Below, one piece after another: positions 45,955 through 57,599 of a DNA stretch of 64,000 nt. The DNA lies in NCBI GenBank assembly GCA_944472135.2, contig OX235270.1:122527842-122591841 (forward strand), written 5' to 3'. Numbering within the stretch: the first letter of the stretch is position 1; each line of letters begins with the position of its first letter. Under the pieces are notes generated by a model, which saw only the letters and a program-made list of their open reading frames with translations, did not search any database and was not told the origin of the DNA. The DNA is from Trichobilharzia regenti (Eukaryota; Platyhelminthes; Trematoda; Strigeidida; Schistosomatidae). Position numbers and translations under genes: made by a program.

Positions 45955-46105
45955 CGGTTTACGAACTAGCTTTGTCACCAGAAGGTCCTGAGTATGAATC
46001 CTGGTGAGTAAGTACTGATAAAGAGTTTAAAGGTAGGATAAAACAGTTGTCCAGTACCCCCAGGCTTTCCAGTGTTTTTCTAACTAATGTCCACCCGTGA
46101 TTACA
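45955..46105 (+). repeat. Hammerhead SINE in intron 2 of gene B
   Basis: GGTTTACGAACTAGCTTTGT, degraded B box, ACTGATAAAGAGTTTAAAGG, then ACAGTTGTCCAGTACCCCCA. The core GAAA is replaced by TAAA. Confidence 0.55.
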
Positions 46106-46268
46106 CATGTATCTAATAAACAAATAAATATAAAAACAAACTAATATGGAAATGCATACTGTCTCGATGCTTAGATTTTTACTTTTATTTCATCAGTAAT
46201 GTATATTATTACTATCTATACACACTTGGCTTCTTACTAATTTTCAATTATCCTTATTCTTTATCAAG

Positions 46269-46487
46269 AAAGTGCTCATCACCTTAACGAAACCTTTCTA
46301 TATCGGTCCTTGGAAAGGTGCACAAACCACACTATACACCGTCTTATCAGACAAGATAGTAACCGGTGGCTACTATTCAAATTGTGCATTTAAAGAAGCT
46401 TCATCTAAGGTCAAAAATGAAAAGGAAAGGAAGTGGTTGTGGGACAAAAGTTGTGAACTTTTGGGAATTCAAAATCGTGGCAGCTAA
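46269..46487 (+). CDS. SDR gene B, exon 3
   Basis: Acceptor TTTATCAAG precedes 46269. Residues 253-324 and TAA. WKGAQTTLYTVLSDK and GGYYSNC match gene A; the remainder is more diverged. Confidence 0.9.
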   Translation, partial: KVLITLTKPFYIGPWKGAQTTLYTVLSDKIVTGGYYSNCAFKEASSKVKNEKERKWLWDKSCELLGIQNRGS

Positions 46488-46575
46488 TCAAATTTAAACA
46501 ATGATAATTATTGTTATTGTTTTAATCATTGTTGTTTGACTAAATAATTTTTTATGATTTTCATTATATGTTTCA

Positions 46576-46581
46576 AATAAA
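46576..46581 (+). terminator. Candidate poly(A) signal of gene B
   Basis: AATAAA about 90 bases after the stop codon. Confidence 0.5.
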
Positions 46582-46949
46582 TGAAGGTCAAGCTGAATGC
46601 ATGCAGTTAATTTTCATTCGGTGTGCTGTGGATTTTACATCTATCGGTGTAATGATCCATTCATTGATTTATGTGTGTGTGTGCAAGGTATTTAGACATA
46701 CTGTCAACTTTGCCTGACTAAATGTTTTATTTTATATGGTTAGTGCCCTTGTAGACGAAATATATCCACTTATTTATGAATAAGGAAAAGCATGGACTTG
46801 TTGATAGAAGAAACGTTCCTTTTCACTGGCTTCATTTTTAAAATGTATAGTGATATTTATATCACGAAAAAGGGTATTAGGTGATTGCCCGTATAATTTT
46901 CATATATATTGACTGAGTATTTCTCTGCGATAAAAATTGTCTTGTAAAG

Positions 46950-48087
46950 GAATAATAATCATAATTTGCTTTATTTTAAAACAGTATTTGTGATACAGAA
47001 TGGAATTCTCAGCGTTTCACTACAGTATTTTGCATCCAGTTATTACATTAACAATTAATAAAATTCTACATAGGTTATGCGTAGTCTCAGTTAATTTTGA
47101 CGACAGCATATTAGCATATCGGTAGCAAAGCCAAAAGTGAAGAGAATGTTTGAAGGTGTTAGAAAAGTAGGTACTAGGATATTTACTGGCGTAAGCGGCA
47201 ACAGAAAGGTCGAGATATACAGAGTGTGAGAGAACGAAGAAGAATGTTTTAATAGAGTTAGTAAGGAAGAAAGAAACAAAGCAGCACATAACAAAAAAAG
47301 AGAGAGAAAAGGAAAAGAAAGAAAGAAAGAAAATGTTGTACCTGTAAATGATGTGACATGGAAAGACGAGATCCATTTGTTCCACTGACTACTTAATAAG
47401 TTAAAGGTTTCACACCTAATGCTTTCTTTATCGCACAGAACACGAGCTAAGTAGGGTATGGTTGAGTTTCTATACTTCCTAGTGCGAGCATATAGTTTCC
47501 TATATAGGCTTCTGGTTTTTACCTGAAGAGATACATGGGGAGAGTTGTGAATGAAGAGGGTGGTGTGAGTTAGATAAAATAAATTTAGCCCGTTTTTCAC
47601 ATGAGTCCATGTGCCTGTCCACCAGAATATTAACAAGCTGGCTAAGTGGCAAACTGCTTACCCTGCTGACAACCTTTAACATCCTACGTAATAAGGTGTA
47701 GTCTTTCTTCAATAGCCCTGGAAAAACGAAGGGGGAACAATAGAGAATAATAGGCAGAATACGGGGGTTAACGAATTGTAGGAGTAATGGTTGGGTTATA
47801 CCAGAATGTCTTAACTTCTTGATGTAGAAGGTAGGACGGAATATTTTCTTAGAAATCATCAAGATATGAAACGACCAGGAAAGATGAGTAGATAGAATGA
47901 CGCCTAGGTATTTAATTTCCGACTTGGTTTCAATTTCAGTGTCATCTATGCTGCACACCTCGTAAGTGCTGACCAGTTTGTTTATGTCAGATTTATGCCT
48001 AAAGGTGAAATTGACTGTTTGGCATTTGGAGGGATTTAAGGTTAGACCGTTTACCTTGATCACTAGCTGATTTCTGATAAAAAGCCA
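46950..48087 (-). mobile_element. CR1 LINE, 5'-truncated
   Basis: Minus strand carries NPSKCQTVNFTFRHKSD, IKYLGVILSTHLSW and the FYIKKLRHSGITQPLL region (48063-47500), then 3' UTR and ATT-type tail at about 46950. The 5' break lies after the codons for GFLSEIS. The sequence is nearly the same as 496-1610, but here the RT C-terminal frame is longer and less broken. Confidence 0.85.
47500..48063 (-). pseudogene. CR1 RT C-terminal region
   Basis: 187 codons open, from just after the catalytic block to the Cys/His-containing tail (ILVDRHMDSCEKRAKFILSN). It lacks the palm because of truncation. Confidence 0.75.
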
Positions 48088-48560
48088 TGAATGAATGGCA
48101 ACACTGGAAAATAGCCTAAACTAGTGAAACAATAGAAGACAAGACACGGAAGCCAAGATATATTTTTCATTAATCAAACAGCTGTTTATATATCTACAGT
48201 TTATATTCGTTAACCAATCACTGAGCGTGAGATTTCGGTTTACATCAAACAACATGAAATAGAATGTTCAAATATACATAGTGTTCTTTTGCTAATGCAG
48301 TATATAACCGTGGGAAATGTATTCAGCCTAACAGCAAATTGAATGTTCAAATAGATATATTGTATGCAGTGTTAAACTGTGGGACTAACATTCGGACTCT
48401 AACATCAAATCAAATGTTCAAACGTGTATTTTGTATGCAGTATTGAACTGTGAGAATTCGTGAACACAATATTCCATTGGCAAATATTTTCTGTATCGCA
48501 CATCCATACTAGTACATCTGAGTAAGAATATTGAGCTGCGTCATTTATATATGCAGTTGA
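48088..48560 (-). repeat. LTR-like repeat (copy 2) with internal tandem units
   Basis: Reverse complement partner of 37545-37855. On the plus strand, three units of about 75 bases each begin with AATGTTCAAA (about 48263, 48342, 48413) and include a TATGCAGT-like motif. The CR1 insertion abuts its right end in element orientation. Confidence 0.5.
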
Positions 48561-49624
48561 ATTAAACACTGTGATTGGCTAATCCTTTGTTCACAATTAG
48601 TATAAGCAAACTTTATAGGGAGTAGGGCTTTGTTTTAATGCATTTATTAATTTAAAGTTAATTTAAACTTCAGTACGATGAATACGAAAAAGTGAAAAAT
48701 ACAAAGTTGGTGAAATGTATGAGTCAAAGGATAACGCCTTTAACATACACAGTATGTGAATTAAACTCAAACTGGATGGAACAGAAGATATTAAATACGA
48801 AGACTGGAAAAGCTTCTCTCCTAATCAGACTTAAAATATATTCAAGCATATTTTATTGAAAGACTATTAGATGCTTCAGAAGTATTTTATACCATATAAG
48901 AAAACAACTCACCTAAAAACTAAAGAAGAGTGACTCATAGATAATGTTAAGTAAAAAATGAGAATGACAACACAACAATAAAAACATTTTGTTCACCAGG
49001 AGTTTAGGAATATGAATATTGAAAACCTATACTCTGACTGACGGCATCGAGTGAATTTTTGGGAACACGTACACTTGTTGGGACAAGACATTATTAGAAT
49101 TATTATCGCTTTTTCTGAATTCTGTGACTGATATGGTCAAGTTTCAAAGTATAGAGAGTGTGTTTAGTTATATAGACACAAAGTTAAATTATGAGTAAGG
49201 TGCATCCAAAATGAATAACAATGATCACTGATAAAGCATATTCTAATACTGATATATATATCCATATAATATGTGTGTTTGTTTGACAGTCTGTATATTT
49301 GCTATGTATATATGGATCGATATTCCATTATAATTAGCTAATCATGTTAAGACTGTCTATTGATTTGTTCATTTTGAATATTCGCTCACACACTTATGTT
49401 CACACATTTGTTCGGACATTTATATATATTTTGCTCTCACACTCTTGTGTGACATATTGATTCTCCTGGTGTTTTGGAAAATAGAAGTATCATCGCAAAC
49501 CTAGTGGTCTTCTGATTTCCGTCTTTCTTGCGTTAGGACTATTAAATTCTCGACCAGTACATAACAATAATTTGGCAACGAGTACATGATAAATACTAAG
49601 CGTAAAATAAACAGTTTAGTTACG
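48561..49624. other. AT-rich intergenic DNA
   Basis: No gene. Near 49480-49580 there is a patch ending in AATAATTTGGCAACGAGTAC that resembles an LTR/primer-binding-site junction, without other support. Confidence 0.35.
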
Positions 49625-49910
49625 GGTTAAACCATGAATTAATATCAGTCAGAGAACCATTGAAAACCAGCATCGGAGTACTGGACAGCTGTTTCATCCC
49701 AGTTTGGGGTTCACTGCCAGTACCACCAGCTGGGTTTCGAACCCATGACCTGGTTACAGGGCAAGTTCGTATACCATTCAGTCGCTGGGACCCGATTCAA
49801 TGGCCCATGAATTCTAACTTCTACCAATTTGTGATTTTAACGAGACCACCAGCTAGTGTTATCGGCGGATGGACGTCACTGGTCACGACCTCCTACTAGG
49901 ACTCCAGGAA
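49625..49910 (-). repeat. Hammerhead SINE, minus strand
   Basis: Antisense tail (AGAGAACCATTGAAAACCAG), GAGTACTGGACAGCTGTTTC (stem III and GAAA side of the module), then antisense B box GGTTTCGAACCC and head to about 49880. The CTGANGA side is lost. Confidence 0.65.
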
Positions 49911-51354
49911 ACTCTGTCCTATAGCCAGTCACCAGCAAGCAACATAATATATAGATGATCAAACGGGATTATAAATGTGATACGTTATCTAGTGCAACTA
50001 ATGTAAATAAGTCTGATTTTGTGTACAAGGCAAATCATCTTACAGACTGAACAGAACGTCAGAGATTGGAAAGATATAACGACAAAAGTGATCTGATGCA
50101 GCTTCATGTTGCTGTAAAGAATGTGATTTTCAGGTGACATAAGGAAAAACTCAGCCATACATATAACCAAATCGGTTCAATAAAAATCAGTAGCCTCGAA
50201 ATTTCACTACTATGTCAGCTACTGATAAGAATTTACAGGTAGTATATTGCATATGAGAAGAATCTTGAATAACTGAGCGACGGAATGAGTGCTAAAAATG
50301 AAGATGAAAGATTCTTGTGAAATAATATAGAAAGCATGAAAAGAAAACCCAAATAAGTATAATACAGTGAACCTGTGCAAATGGAAATTTAAGTGTAAGG
50401 TTTTTGTATATTGTCGTCATTATGTATCATTTACACATGAACAATTCCTGCGACGAATATCACCCATTTCGCCACCATAACATTTCTTTAGGATGAAAAT
50501 TAGCGAGGAAGATGTCTAAAAGTTCTCAAAAGTACTGGTGTAAAGGGAGAGACAATTATTTTATCAAATATAACAATGATAAATAACAGTACACTTGTGT
50601 GAATAGTGAGTCCTAATTAGTTCTCTAGACAATCAAATAGGTTTACGTGCTACGTCAACCGATGTTTGGGGTAAAATATAAACATTCCACCCATCGACAC
50701 ACTTGGTAAGCCTAATTACTGTTGTCAGAGTGCAATTAACACCGTTCTACTTTTTTCTGTAAAAGAAATTTCTGAACACTTTCAGTAATGTTCGCTCAGA
50801 TATGAAGTTTACCTGGGAAGGAGATTGAGCAGATGGTTTACCTATTTATGCATCCTGCACACTAAGAAGGCAGATGGTATGCATAAAATTGAAGATGATG
50901 ATAGGTGACGCTAACCAGCTGGCTCACTTTTGCAGTTCCACGCTATTTCATTAAAATTACAGCTCACTTAGGATATCAGCTATTTTATTAGAAATAGAAT
51001 GAAGGAATTTGTTGCAGTAAATTGTTTATCCTGAAAATCTGTTAAAGAAGGACGTCTCAAAACGCAGACACTTTATTTCTCATATGACACTTCAATTCTG
51101 AAGTTGCTTTTGATATCCCGATATGACTACTAAACGGCTTTTGTTGAATTCAGTCAACAGATTCTCAACGAATATACATCTTTGATTTCAACGGTTTCTG
51201 TACTGTACCCATAGCTGCTTGTCACCGTACTTTCGTAGACGTAGACGGATAAAGCTTGGGCGAGAAGCTAAAAGGTGCATATACAGTGGGATACTGTCTT
51301 ATTGAGGAAACACAAAGATCGTTATAAGTCATACACAAGTTTTTCAGTTTTTTA
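49911..51354. other. Intergenic DNA, nothing recognised
   Basis: AT-rich, only chance frames. Confidence 0.45.
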
Positions 51355-51355
51355 A

Positions 51356-51592
51356 TCCTTTACGTTCCCAGTGGAACATAGGGCTTCAGGCTAGAGGCTT
51401 GAAGTTGCAGTACCAGTGGTGATTATTTTTACAGGATGGGTTTGTTAGCCTCATACCCAACCTTTCCTCTTCACCAGTCTTATTACTGGTTTAGTGAAGT
51501 AAAGGAAGACTGCGTCAGCTGGGGATCGAATCCCAGACCACATGCGTGGTTGGCGAGCATTCTACCACTGTGCCACCAACGCACCACGGTAA
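51356..51592 (-). repeat. SINE-B copy, minus strand
   Basis: TTTACGTTCCCAGTGGAACA (shared RTE tail) on the left; antisense B box GGGATCGAATCCC and head to CCACCAACGCAC on the right. Near full length. Confidence 0.8.
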
Positions 51593-51799
51593 ATTTCCAG
51601 GAATCCATTAGGAAAAACAAAACTGCCACTTGTTTCATTAGCGAATTAGGATTATGCATTTAACATTCAACGAATGTTAACGTTCATACTGTGGTTTGTA
51701 AGGTTTGTGACGAATCTTTTCAAGAAAATCTTAACAGATTCGTGGATTCATTTAGATTATTTTGTATTCTCTACCGACTGATTTTTATTGGATCTTAAT

Positions 51800-51960
51800 A
51801 TTCCGTTTCGTGGCCGAATGACTCAATGGACAACACTTTACGTTTGAAATGATGGTACATGAATTCGAGTCTTAGTGGAAACGCCATCACTCACTGGAGA
51901 ATGTAGGCACATTCAGCTGATCACTCCAAAATGGTAAGAAACACTCATCCTGAATTACAC
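51800..51960 (+). repeat. tRNA-like SINE, third type
   Basis: CGTGGCCGAATGACTCAATG and GAATTCGAGTCTTA are A- and B-box-like; a related unit is at 54905-55040 (GTGGCCCAGTGGTCTAACGG). Diverged. Confidence 0.45.
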
Positions 51961-52658
51961 TACTAGCCACCATCCTTCTCAGATGAATTGTGAATTGTGT
52001 AATGAACTCTGTAGTGAATTGAAATTTATTTATTATTCCCTTGCGTTCCGAGTGGAACATAGGGCTTCAACAACACATGTCCACTTTGTTCTGTTTTCTG
52101 CCGTCCTCTTCACCCGGGTCCACGAATGACAAAACTCTCTCATCTCACCACACGATCGCCTCCATGTCACCCTCACTCTGAAAACCCACTCGTCGTCGCT
52201 TCCCATTCGAATTCCACTCGAGTGAGATGGCTTGCATTGCGTGCGATGTCATTCGGCTGTCTCCTCAATGTATTCCCGATTAATCCATCTCCACTTTCTC
52301 GTACATATTTATTGAACGATCGGCTCTTGCCTATTGGTTTGTTCATTGACAGAGTTTCTTGTTGCTAATTCTTTTTGGTCGGCTGGCCATTTGATTCTCA
52401 GTATGGAGCCAGACAGCGAAGGTGGCAGCTGTTCATAAAAGTTTGTAACTTGTTGGTGATCCTTCTCGTGACTGACTGACTTCACATTTGTGTTGTAAAT
52501 CCGAATCTTGTTGTTCAATGCTGAGGCGGAATCCAGTAGATTTCCAAACCGGTTTCATGTTGAGGAAGGCGTATCTTGCCTTTACGATTCTGGCTGGCTG
52601 ACTTTTCAAGGAGTGAAACGATGCTGGTTTCCTAAATAAGAGAAGGAAGGAGCCTCTG

Positions 52659-52692
52659 TTAAATCTCTTTCGATGATGGTGATTGGCGTTGA

Positions 52693-52725
<33 letters not shown>

Positions 52726-52856
52726 GTTATCTTCATCACCTCCTTCTTGACTGTGTTCACCTGGAGACCTATTTCGTTGCCAGCCTCTTCAGGCAGTTTG
52801 TTGGTTTTCGCTTGCAAGTCTTCCACTTTGTGTGACACTATACATATGTCATCCAC
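52659..52856 (-). pseudogene. RTE RT fragment after the YADD block
   Basis: DDICIVSHKVEDLQAKTNKL followed by NTVKKEVMKI and a poly-Asn run from the (TTG)n tract. Family members read YADDICLLSHK..DLQ.KT here. Confidence 0.65.
52691..52726. repeat. (TTG)n microsatellite
   Basis: Eleven or so TTG units, one interrupted, inside the RTE sequence. Confidence 0.85.
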
Positions 52857-53450
52857 GCGAGAAATCCAGTCTTCTCACCGGTCGTCCAGCGTATTCCTGA
52901 CTCTTCACCGCCAACAGTCTTACGCATAATCCTGTCCACCACAATTAAGAATATCATCGTGGGTGATAATAGGCGGGCAGCCAGCCAGCTTGACTTACTC
53001 CCTGCTGCGTCCTCCATTGTGGATCATCTGACATGTGGCATTGTCATTCAGGCAGCTGTTGAATTAGATTAGTGAAGATTTGGGCACTGCACGTCGTAGT
53101 GTTGAAGCAGTTTCTAAAATACTTCTCGGTCAACGCTGTCCGGTGAAGGCCTTCTCGAAGTCGATGAAATTAAGATAGAGAGAGAGGTTTAACTGGCATT
53201 CTATGCCTTTTTCAGTGATGGTGATGATAACGATGAGTAGAGTTTCAAATTGACCAGCACATGATTTGCCTTTCCTGAATCCAGATTGTTCCAGTGAAGA
53301 TGGTGGATTTCTGGATTGAGTGCATCTTTATTCTCTCCCGGATGATGCGACTTACTACTTTACTTGGCGTGGAGAGGAGCATGATTCTACGCCAGTTCTT
53401 GCACAGGCCTCAAATCATCTTTCTTTGGCAAGTGAATTCAAAGGAATAAT

Positions 53451-54900
53451 CTTATTTAAGCAAAACAGAATCATATTAATATTTCTGATAACTGATGTCT
53501 AAATATCACATCGCTACAATTTCTAAACTAATACAAATTACACAATACGACAAAGAGTCAGAAAATGTTCATGTGTATCTCGCAAATATAATAAGACACT
53601 GACGATGTAAGGCAATATTAAGTCTTTATAGGCTGACAAGAGAAGTTTCTCAATGGTATTTGATGAATACATTTGATCAATATGGACTGTGTATTTTAAA
53701 CAGTATACTAATTCGTATACTAATTTTGTTAGACGATGTTTTAGAGACTAATAAAAACACCAGACTGGGTACTGGATACAACAATTAGATTATACAAACT
53801 GTTTATTTTCCGGTGGATTAATTCCTTCTTAAGCGTAAAATCGGTTCAAACCAACTTTAAATCTCAGCTGAACAGAGTTACATTTAGTGCTATTTGAAAA
53901 CTATTTTCTATAAAATAATTATTGTAAGGTAAACAGTGTTTATTTGTTTAATAAATCACTCCTCATTTGACTGACCTTTTTTGGCGTATTTGATTAGTTT
54001 GACATTTTTGTTTATTATTATGTTGATTTCACCTGCTCCACATTGATTAGACTGTTTACCTGACTTTCTGCTGAATGTAGTCATATGTGTATGCATTAGG
54101 TTAGACTTCTGTCCGTTAACTATTTAAACAAAGTCCTATTGAGAGTTAACATTTCATTTTCCTCTGTTCTGATGAATTCTGTTGTCAGTTGATATTTCAC
54201 CCAAACCGAATCACTGTTTCATAATGCAGTGACTTAAAGCTTTCTTATTTGAATTATACTAATTTGTATTCTTTGTTAAATCAAAAGAAAAGACTTGTGA
54301 AGTGCATACTTCTCGTATCACTGGAGACAAATACGTGTATTTTCAGGTTCCCATGAATGCACCACTCGTCTTTTGATATGTGATGCAGTTTGGTGAATTT
54401 TGCATTCCTTTGGGTTGGTGCCTACAGCTGATATTTGTTCTCAAGCTGACATTATGAGCAGTCTTGGTGGTGGTACTTTCAATGACTCACAGTTGGTATT
54501 CAGATACAAGTATTTACATGCTTTTCTGAATCCGATGACTTGAACAGTGATCTCATTTAATGTGAAACATTTTGTCATAAGATTTTTAAATAAATCACCC
54601 CACATCACAGCATCTGAATGACATGTGGTGTTTGTAAATTTTAGAAAGGAGAACCGATTGCTCAATGTAATAGTGAATTCATATTTTATTGTTGGTTCTA
54701 AGTGGTAGTAAATCTAAGCCGAAAATTTGCTTGTAGTTTTTAACTGAAAGTTGTAGTCATTGATTTAAGAATTTTTAGTGGCTTTATCTCTCTATCTGAA
54801 GTATGAGAATGCCTAATTTTATGTTTATTGAGATTGGCATTTTAAACTTCCTGCTGACTGACTATACTGGATTGAAAGTCTCGGTACCTTTTACACAATA
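53451..54900. other. Intergenic DNA, nothing recognised
   Basis: AT-rich; no exon or element landmarks seen. Confidence 0.45.
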
Positions 54901-54904
54901 GTTT

Positions 54905-55040
54905 ACTGTTGTGGCCCAGTGGTCTAACGGATGGCACTTTCGTATTTGAAACTATGAGTGTTTGAATCAATCTACGTTGGGGGCATCTCTCAATGAGGAA
55001 AAAGGTACATACATCCAGATAGGAGGGGACACTCGCTCTG
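54905..55040 (+). repeat. tRNA-like SINE, third type
   Basis: GTGGCCCAGTGGTCTAACGG (A-box region) and TTTGAATCAATC (degraded B box), related to 51800-51960. Confidence 0.4.
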
Positions 55041-55084
55041 GTTTCCATTAATATCCATCATCTGGCGAATAAAAAAGCTTCTGT

Positions 55085-55300
55085 TGGTTGGAGGATTTCG
55101 TCATGAGCTGACACCAGTTAGAAAACCATTAGAAAACCAACTGGGAGTACTGGACAGCCAACTGTTTCGTCCTAGTTTGAGATTGTTCATCAGCATGCAC
55201 CCACCTCCGGGGTTCGAACTCACGAACTTCTGGTTCCGAGGCTAGGTAGCTTGTAGAACATTAAGCCATAGGGACCCAATCTAATGGCCAGCCCATGAAT
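55085..55300 (-). repeat. Hammerhead SINE, minus strand (left of a head-to-head pair)
   Basis: Antisense tail (TTTCGTCATGAGCTGACACC), hammerhead module 55147-55200, antisense B box GGGGTTCGAACTC and head to about 55300. It faces the plus-strand copy at 55300-55460. Confidence 0.75.
55147..55200 (-). ncRNA. Hammerhead-like module with intact CTGATGA and GAAA
   Basis: Minus strand: GCATG, CTGATGA (canonical core), a weak stem II region, GGAC, GAAA, then ACAG-TTGG-CTGT forming a 4-bp stem III with a 4-base loop, and the GTC cleavage triplet followed by CAGTAC. Stem I is weakened (GCATG where GTACTG is expected). It is the best-preserved core in the window. Confidence 0.45.
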
Positions 55301-55460
55301 TCTAACTTCTTCCTGATAACCAGAAGATCCTGGGTTCGAACTCCGGTCGGTGCGTACTGTGAAGAGTCCCAGACTAGGATGAAACAGCTGTCCAGTACTC
55401 CTAGGTTTTCCAGTGGTCCTCTAACTGATGTCAGCTCATAATGAAATCCTTCAACCAATC
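55300..55460 (+). repeat. Hammerhead SINE, plus strand (right of the pair)
   Basis: AACCAGAAGATCCTGGGTTC, CTCCGGTCGGTGCGTACTG, module 55354-55398, then TTTTCCAGTGGTCCTCTAAC and tail ATAATGAAATCCTTCAACCA. Confidence 0.75.
55354..55398 (+). ncRNA. Hammerhead-like module
   Basis: GTACTG and CAGTAC pair as stem I; TGAAGA lacks the first core C; stem II GTCC/GGAT; GAAA; ACAGCTGT with no loop; GTC. A zero-loop stem III would fit pairing only between two RNA copies. Confidence 0.4.
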
Positions 55461-55499
55461 AAACAAAATCCCTACAAAAGGAGCTTTTACCTGTAATTG

Positions 55500-55870
55500 T
55501 TGTCTTTCCCCTGATTCTGAGCGGAATACACGGCTTCAGCAGCACACCTCCATTTCCCATTGTTCAATACAGGTTTTTTTTAGCTGGCTTCAAGTTTCTC
55601 CATAAGCTTTCACCTCATCCTCACGTGATCTTATCCATGTCATCCCGGAATACCCACCTCTTATACTCACTAGGGTTCCGCTAGACGGTCTGGCTTATGA
55701 TCTCACTCAGTGTCTGTCCAATACACCTTCATTTCTTTCAGCATGTTTGTTGAGTAGTGATTTTTACATCGTTCGCTACCAGAATTTCTTTACTGCTTAT
55801 TCCTTCTGCACGTCTATCTGATCCTCAGCACAGAGAGCGATGGCAGCTAGTAAGTTTTAACTTATTACAG
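55500..55870 (-). mobile_element. RTE LINE 3'-end fragment
   Basis: CCTGATTCTGAGCGGAATAC then ACGGCTTCAGCAGCACACCT: diverged antisense RTE terminus; coding remnants to about 55850. Confidence 0.55.
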
Positions 55871-56189
55871 CCGAATAATACATTACACTTATCATTCGGA
55901 TAGGCCTCTCTCTTTCTTTTGAAACACATTGTGAAGATAGACTCTCTTTAAATCTCTGACTCTTCATGTCATTCATTACTTTTCGTTCATCGTGTTTCAA
56001 CGCTGTTGAAAGTTTGTGATTTTGAACTACCGTGAATAATCTGTACTAGTCAAATCGGCTTTAAAATGGCTTGAATTATCAACCAATACACTTTGGAAAA
56101 TAACTGGCAATTCTGAAAGTTCAGCGTCTTTTTCGGACCTATGATTACGGGGAATAAGCAGTTTTGATTTCATAACACAGTAGAATAAC

Positions 56190-57010
56190 AGGTTTAAATG
56201 CCACCCTAATTCCTGCTTTATGTAATAATTACCATCATAACATCACAGAGTTAGAGGATCACACAGTTCTTACTAATGATAATAGTCTTATTCTAGGAAG
56301 TTCTTTTGTATTCGGTACAGAATCATCATTATATATTTTTGGTCATCTATTTATTTCTTGCAGAACTAAGTCTGACGTTGTTAATTAGAACTGATTTTGT
56401 CTGCAGAATAGGCGATGAGCTACACTCACCTTGTATGATAGCCAATGATATTATCAAGCCGCCAACATCGTTCGATAAAATTCTTATAAAACAACTTTCA
56501 AAATTCAACATGTAGCTTTCTTCTACATCTTTTTTCATGCATTTCCCATAGACAAACACAGGTGATTTGCAATTGTATTCAAAGTAATTATCTTGGGTGG
56601 CCAGATATAATCAGCAATAGAGCTTCGCTACCACTAAGAAATGTTAGTTAAGAACAAACTATGTCCTGTGGAACTCATTGAAAAAGTAGTTTATCTAGTA
56701 TGCTACAATGATATCAAGGTTAAATACACAGGTCGAAGTAGTAGGCGGAGTTCAGTTAGACCAGCATAAGAAAAAACTAGCGAAATTTGCGAGAAAAAGC
56801 AATTACAGCATTCCTTAAATCTACCTACAACCATAAAAATGGAATGGGACAAAGTGACGGTATTAGAATTTAATGCAATACGACGGACAGAGATGGACTA
56901 CTGAAACTTTATTAATCGAATTAACAGAGACAATGCGCAACAGGAACGACTCATTCCCTATCCTGGATATCTGGAAAATTCTAATATCCTTGAGATATTA
57001 CTAATTACTT
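56190..57010. mobile_element. Decayed PLE family I with inverted linker
   Basis: 56195-56225 is antisense to the conserved linker KAGIRVAFKP, whereas 56640-57000 is sense GIY-YIG (VYLVCYNDIKVKYTGRSSRR) and PLE tail. The strand switch resembles the copy at 57600-58290. Confidence 0.5.
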
Positions 57011-57599
57011 TTACGAAACACGACGACTAAAGCATTTAAGTTTTAGAATAGTATAGTTAAAGAGAGACCGACTGTGATGGTCCAGAATAAGCCATTCAAG
57101 ATATGCGCAATAAACAAAATCAAATACTGTAATATCTGATTACTACGAGACAAGGTATTATTTCTATCCCTGCACATACACAATCTACTAATATATATGT
57201 ATACATAATTTTTTGTTTGTCTTTTAAAATTTTCTGCCTTGAGGCTTAGATTACCAGATGTGAATATAGTAATTAGACTGTTGCACACATGATCATTTCA
57301 TTTTTTATACGATTTTTTTTAAATGTAGATAAATATGTCACACGATATAGTATCACATGTTTTGAGACCTCAAATGTTCTGTTTCTGAATAATTAGTTGT
57401 ATTGTGTTTTGTTTCTCCGGGTATTTTAGGGAATGATTAACCGAATTGTGGTCATTCTTACGACGTAGAAGTTTGAAGTCTGCGGGAAACACATGTTTTT
57501 AAGCGATGGCATCTTCCAATGAAAAGTCTTTTGAATGTTATAGTCAAAGAAAGAGGTGAGAACTGGCTAGTTCACTGAAGAAATAATATTATATAATAA

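Larger units (their letters stand above)
41162..46487 (+). other. SDR gene B: retinol-dehydrogenase-like reductase, three exons
   Basis: Exons 41162-41449, 43613-44080 and 46269-46487 splice in phase 0 to 324 residues. It has all SDR hallmarks: TGASTGIG (26-33), R52 for NADP, NNAG (129-132), VSS (178-180), Y206/K210 in YNQSK, HPG (235-237). Exon 1 has about 11 amino-acid differences from gene A out of 96. The role, NADPH-dependent reduction of retinal-like carbonyls, is family-based inference. Introns are 2163 and 2188 bp and share no recognisable alignment with gene A introns. A SINE-A copy sits in intron 2. Tandem duplication with gene A is clear; the spacer of 29 kb is largely transposon. 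Confidence 0.9.
52030..53450 (-). mobile_element. RTE (SR2-like) LINE, RT and 3' end
   Basis: Minus strand from 53440: a decayed WRGIMLLSTPSKV-like block, then KPLYLSIFIDFEKAFDSVDR-like motif A (about 53190), DDICIVSHKVEDLQAKTNKL (52856-52797, the catalytic DD) and NTVKKEVMKI. It ends with the antisense terminus GAGTGGAACATAGGGCTTCA and an ATT-rich tail. Multiple frameshifts. It is 5'-truncated, without the endonuclease. Confidence 0.75.
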
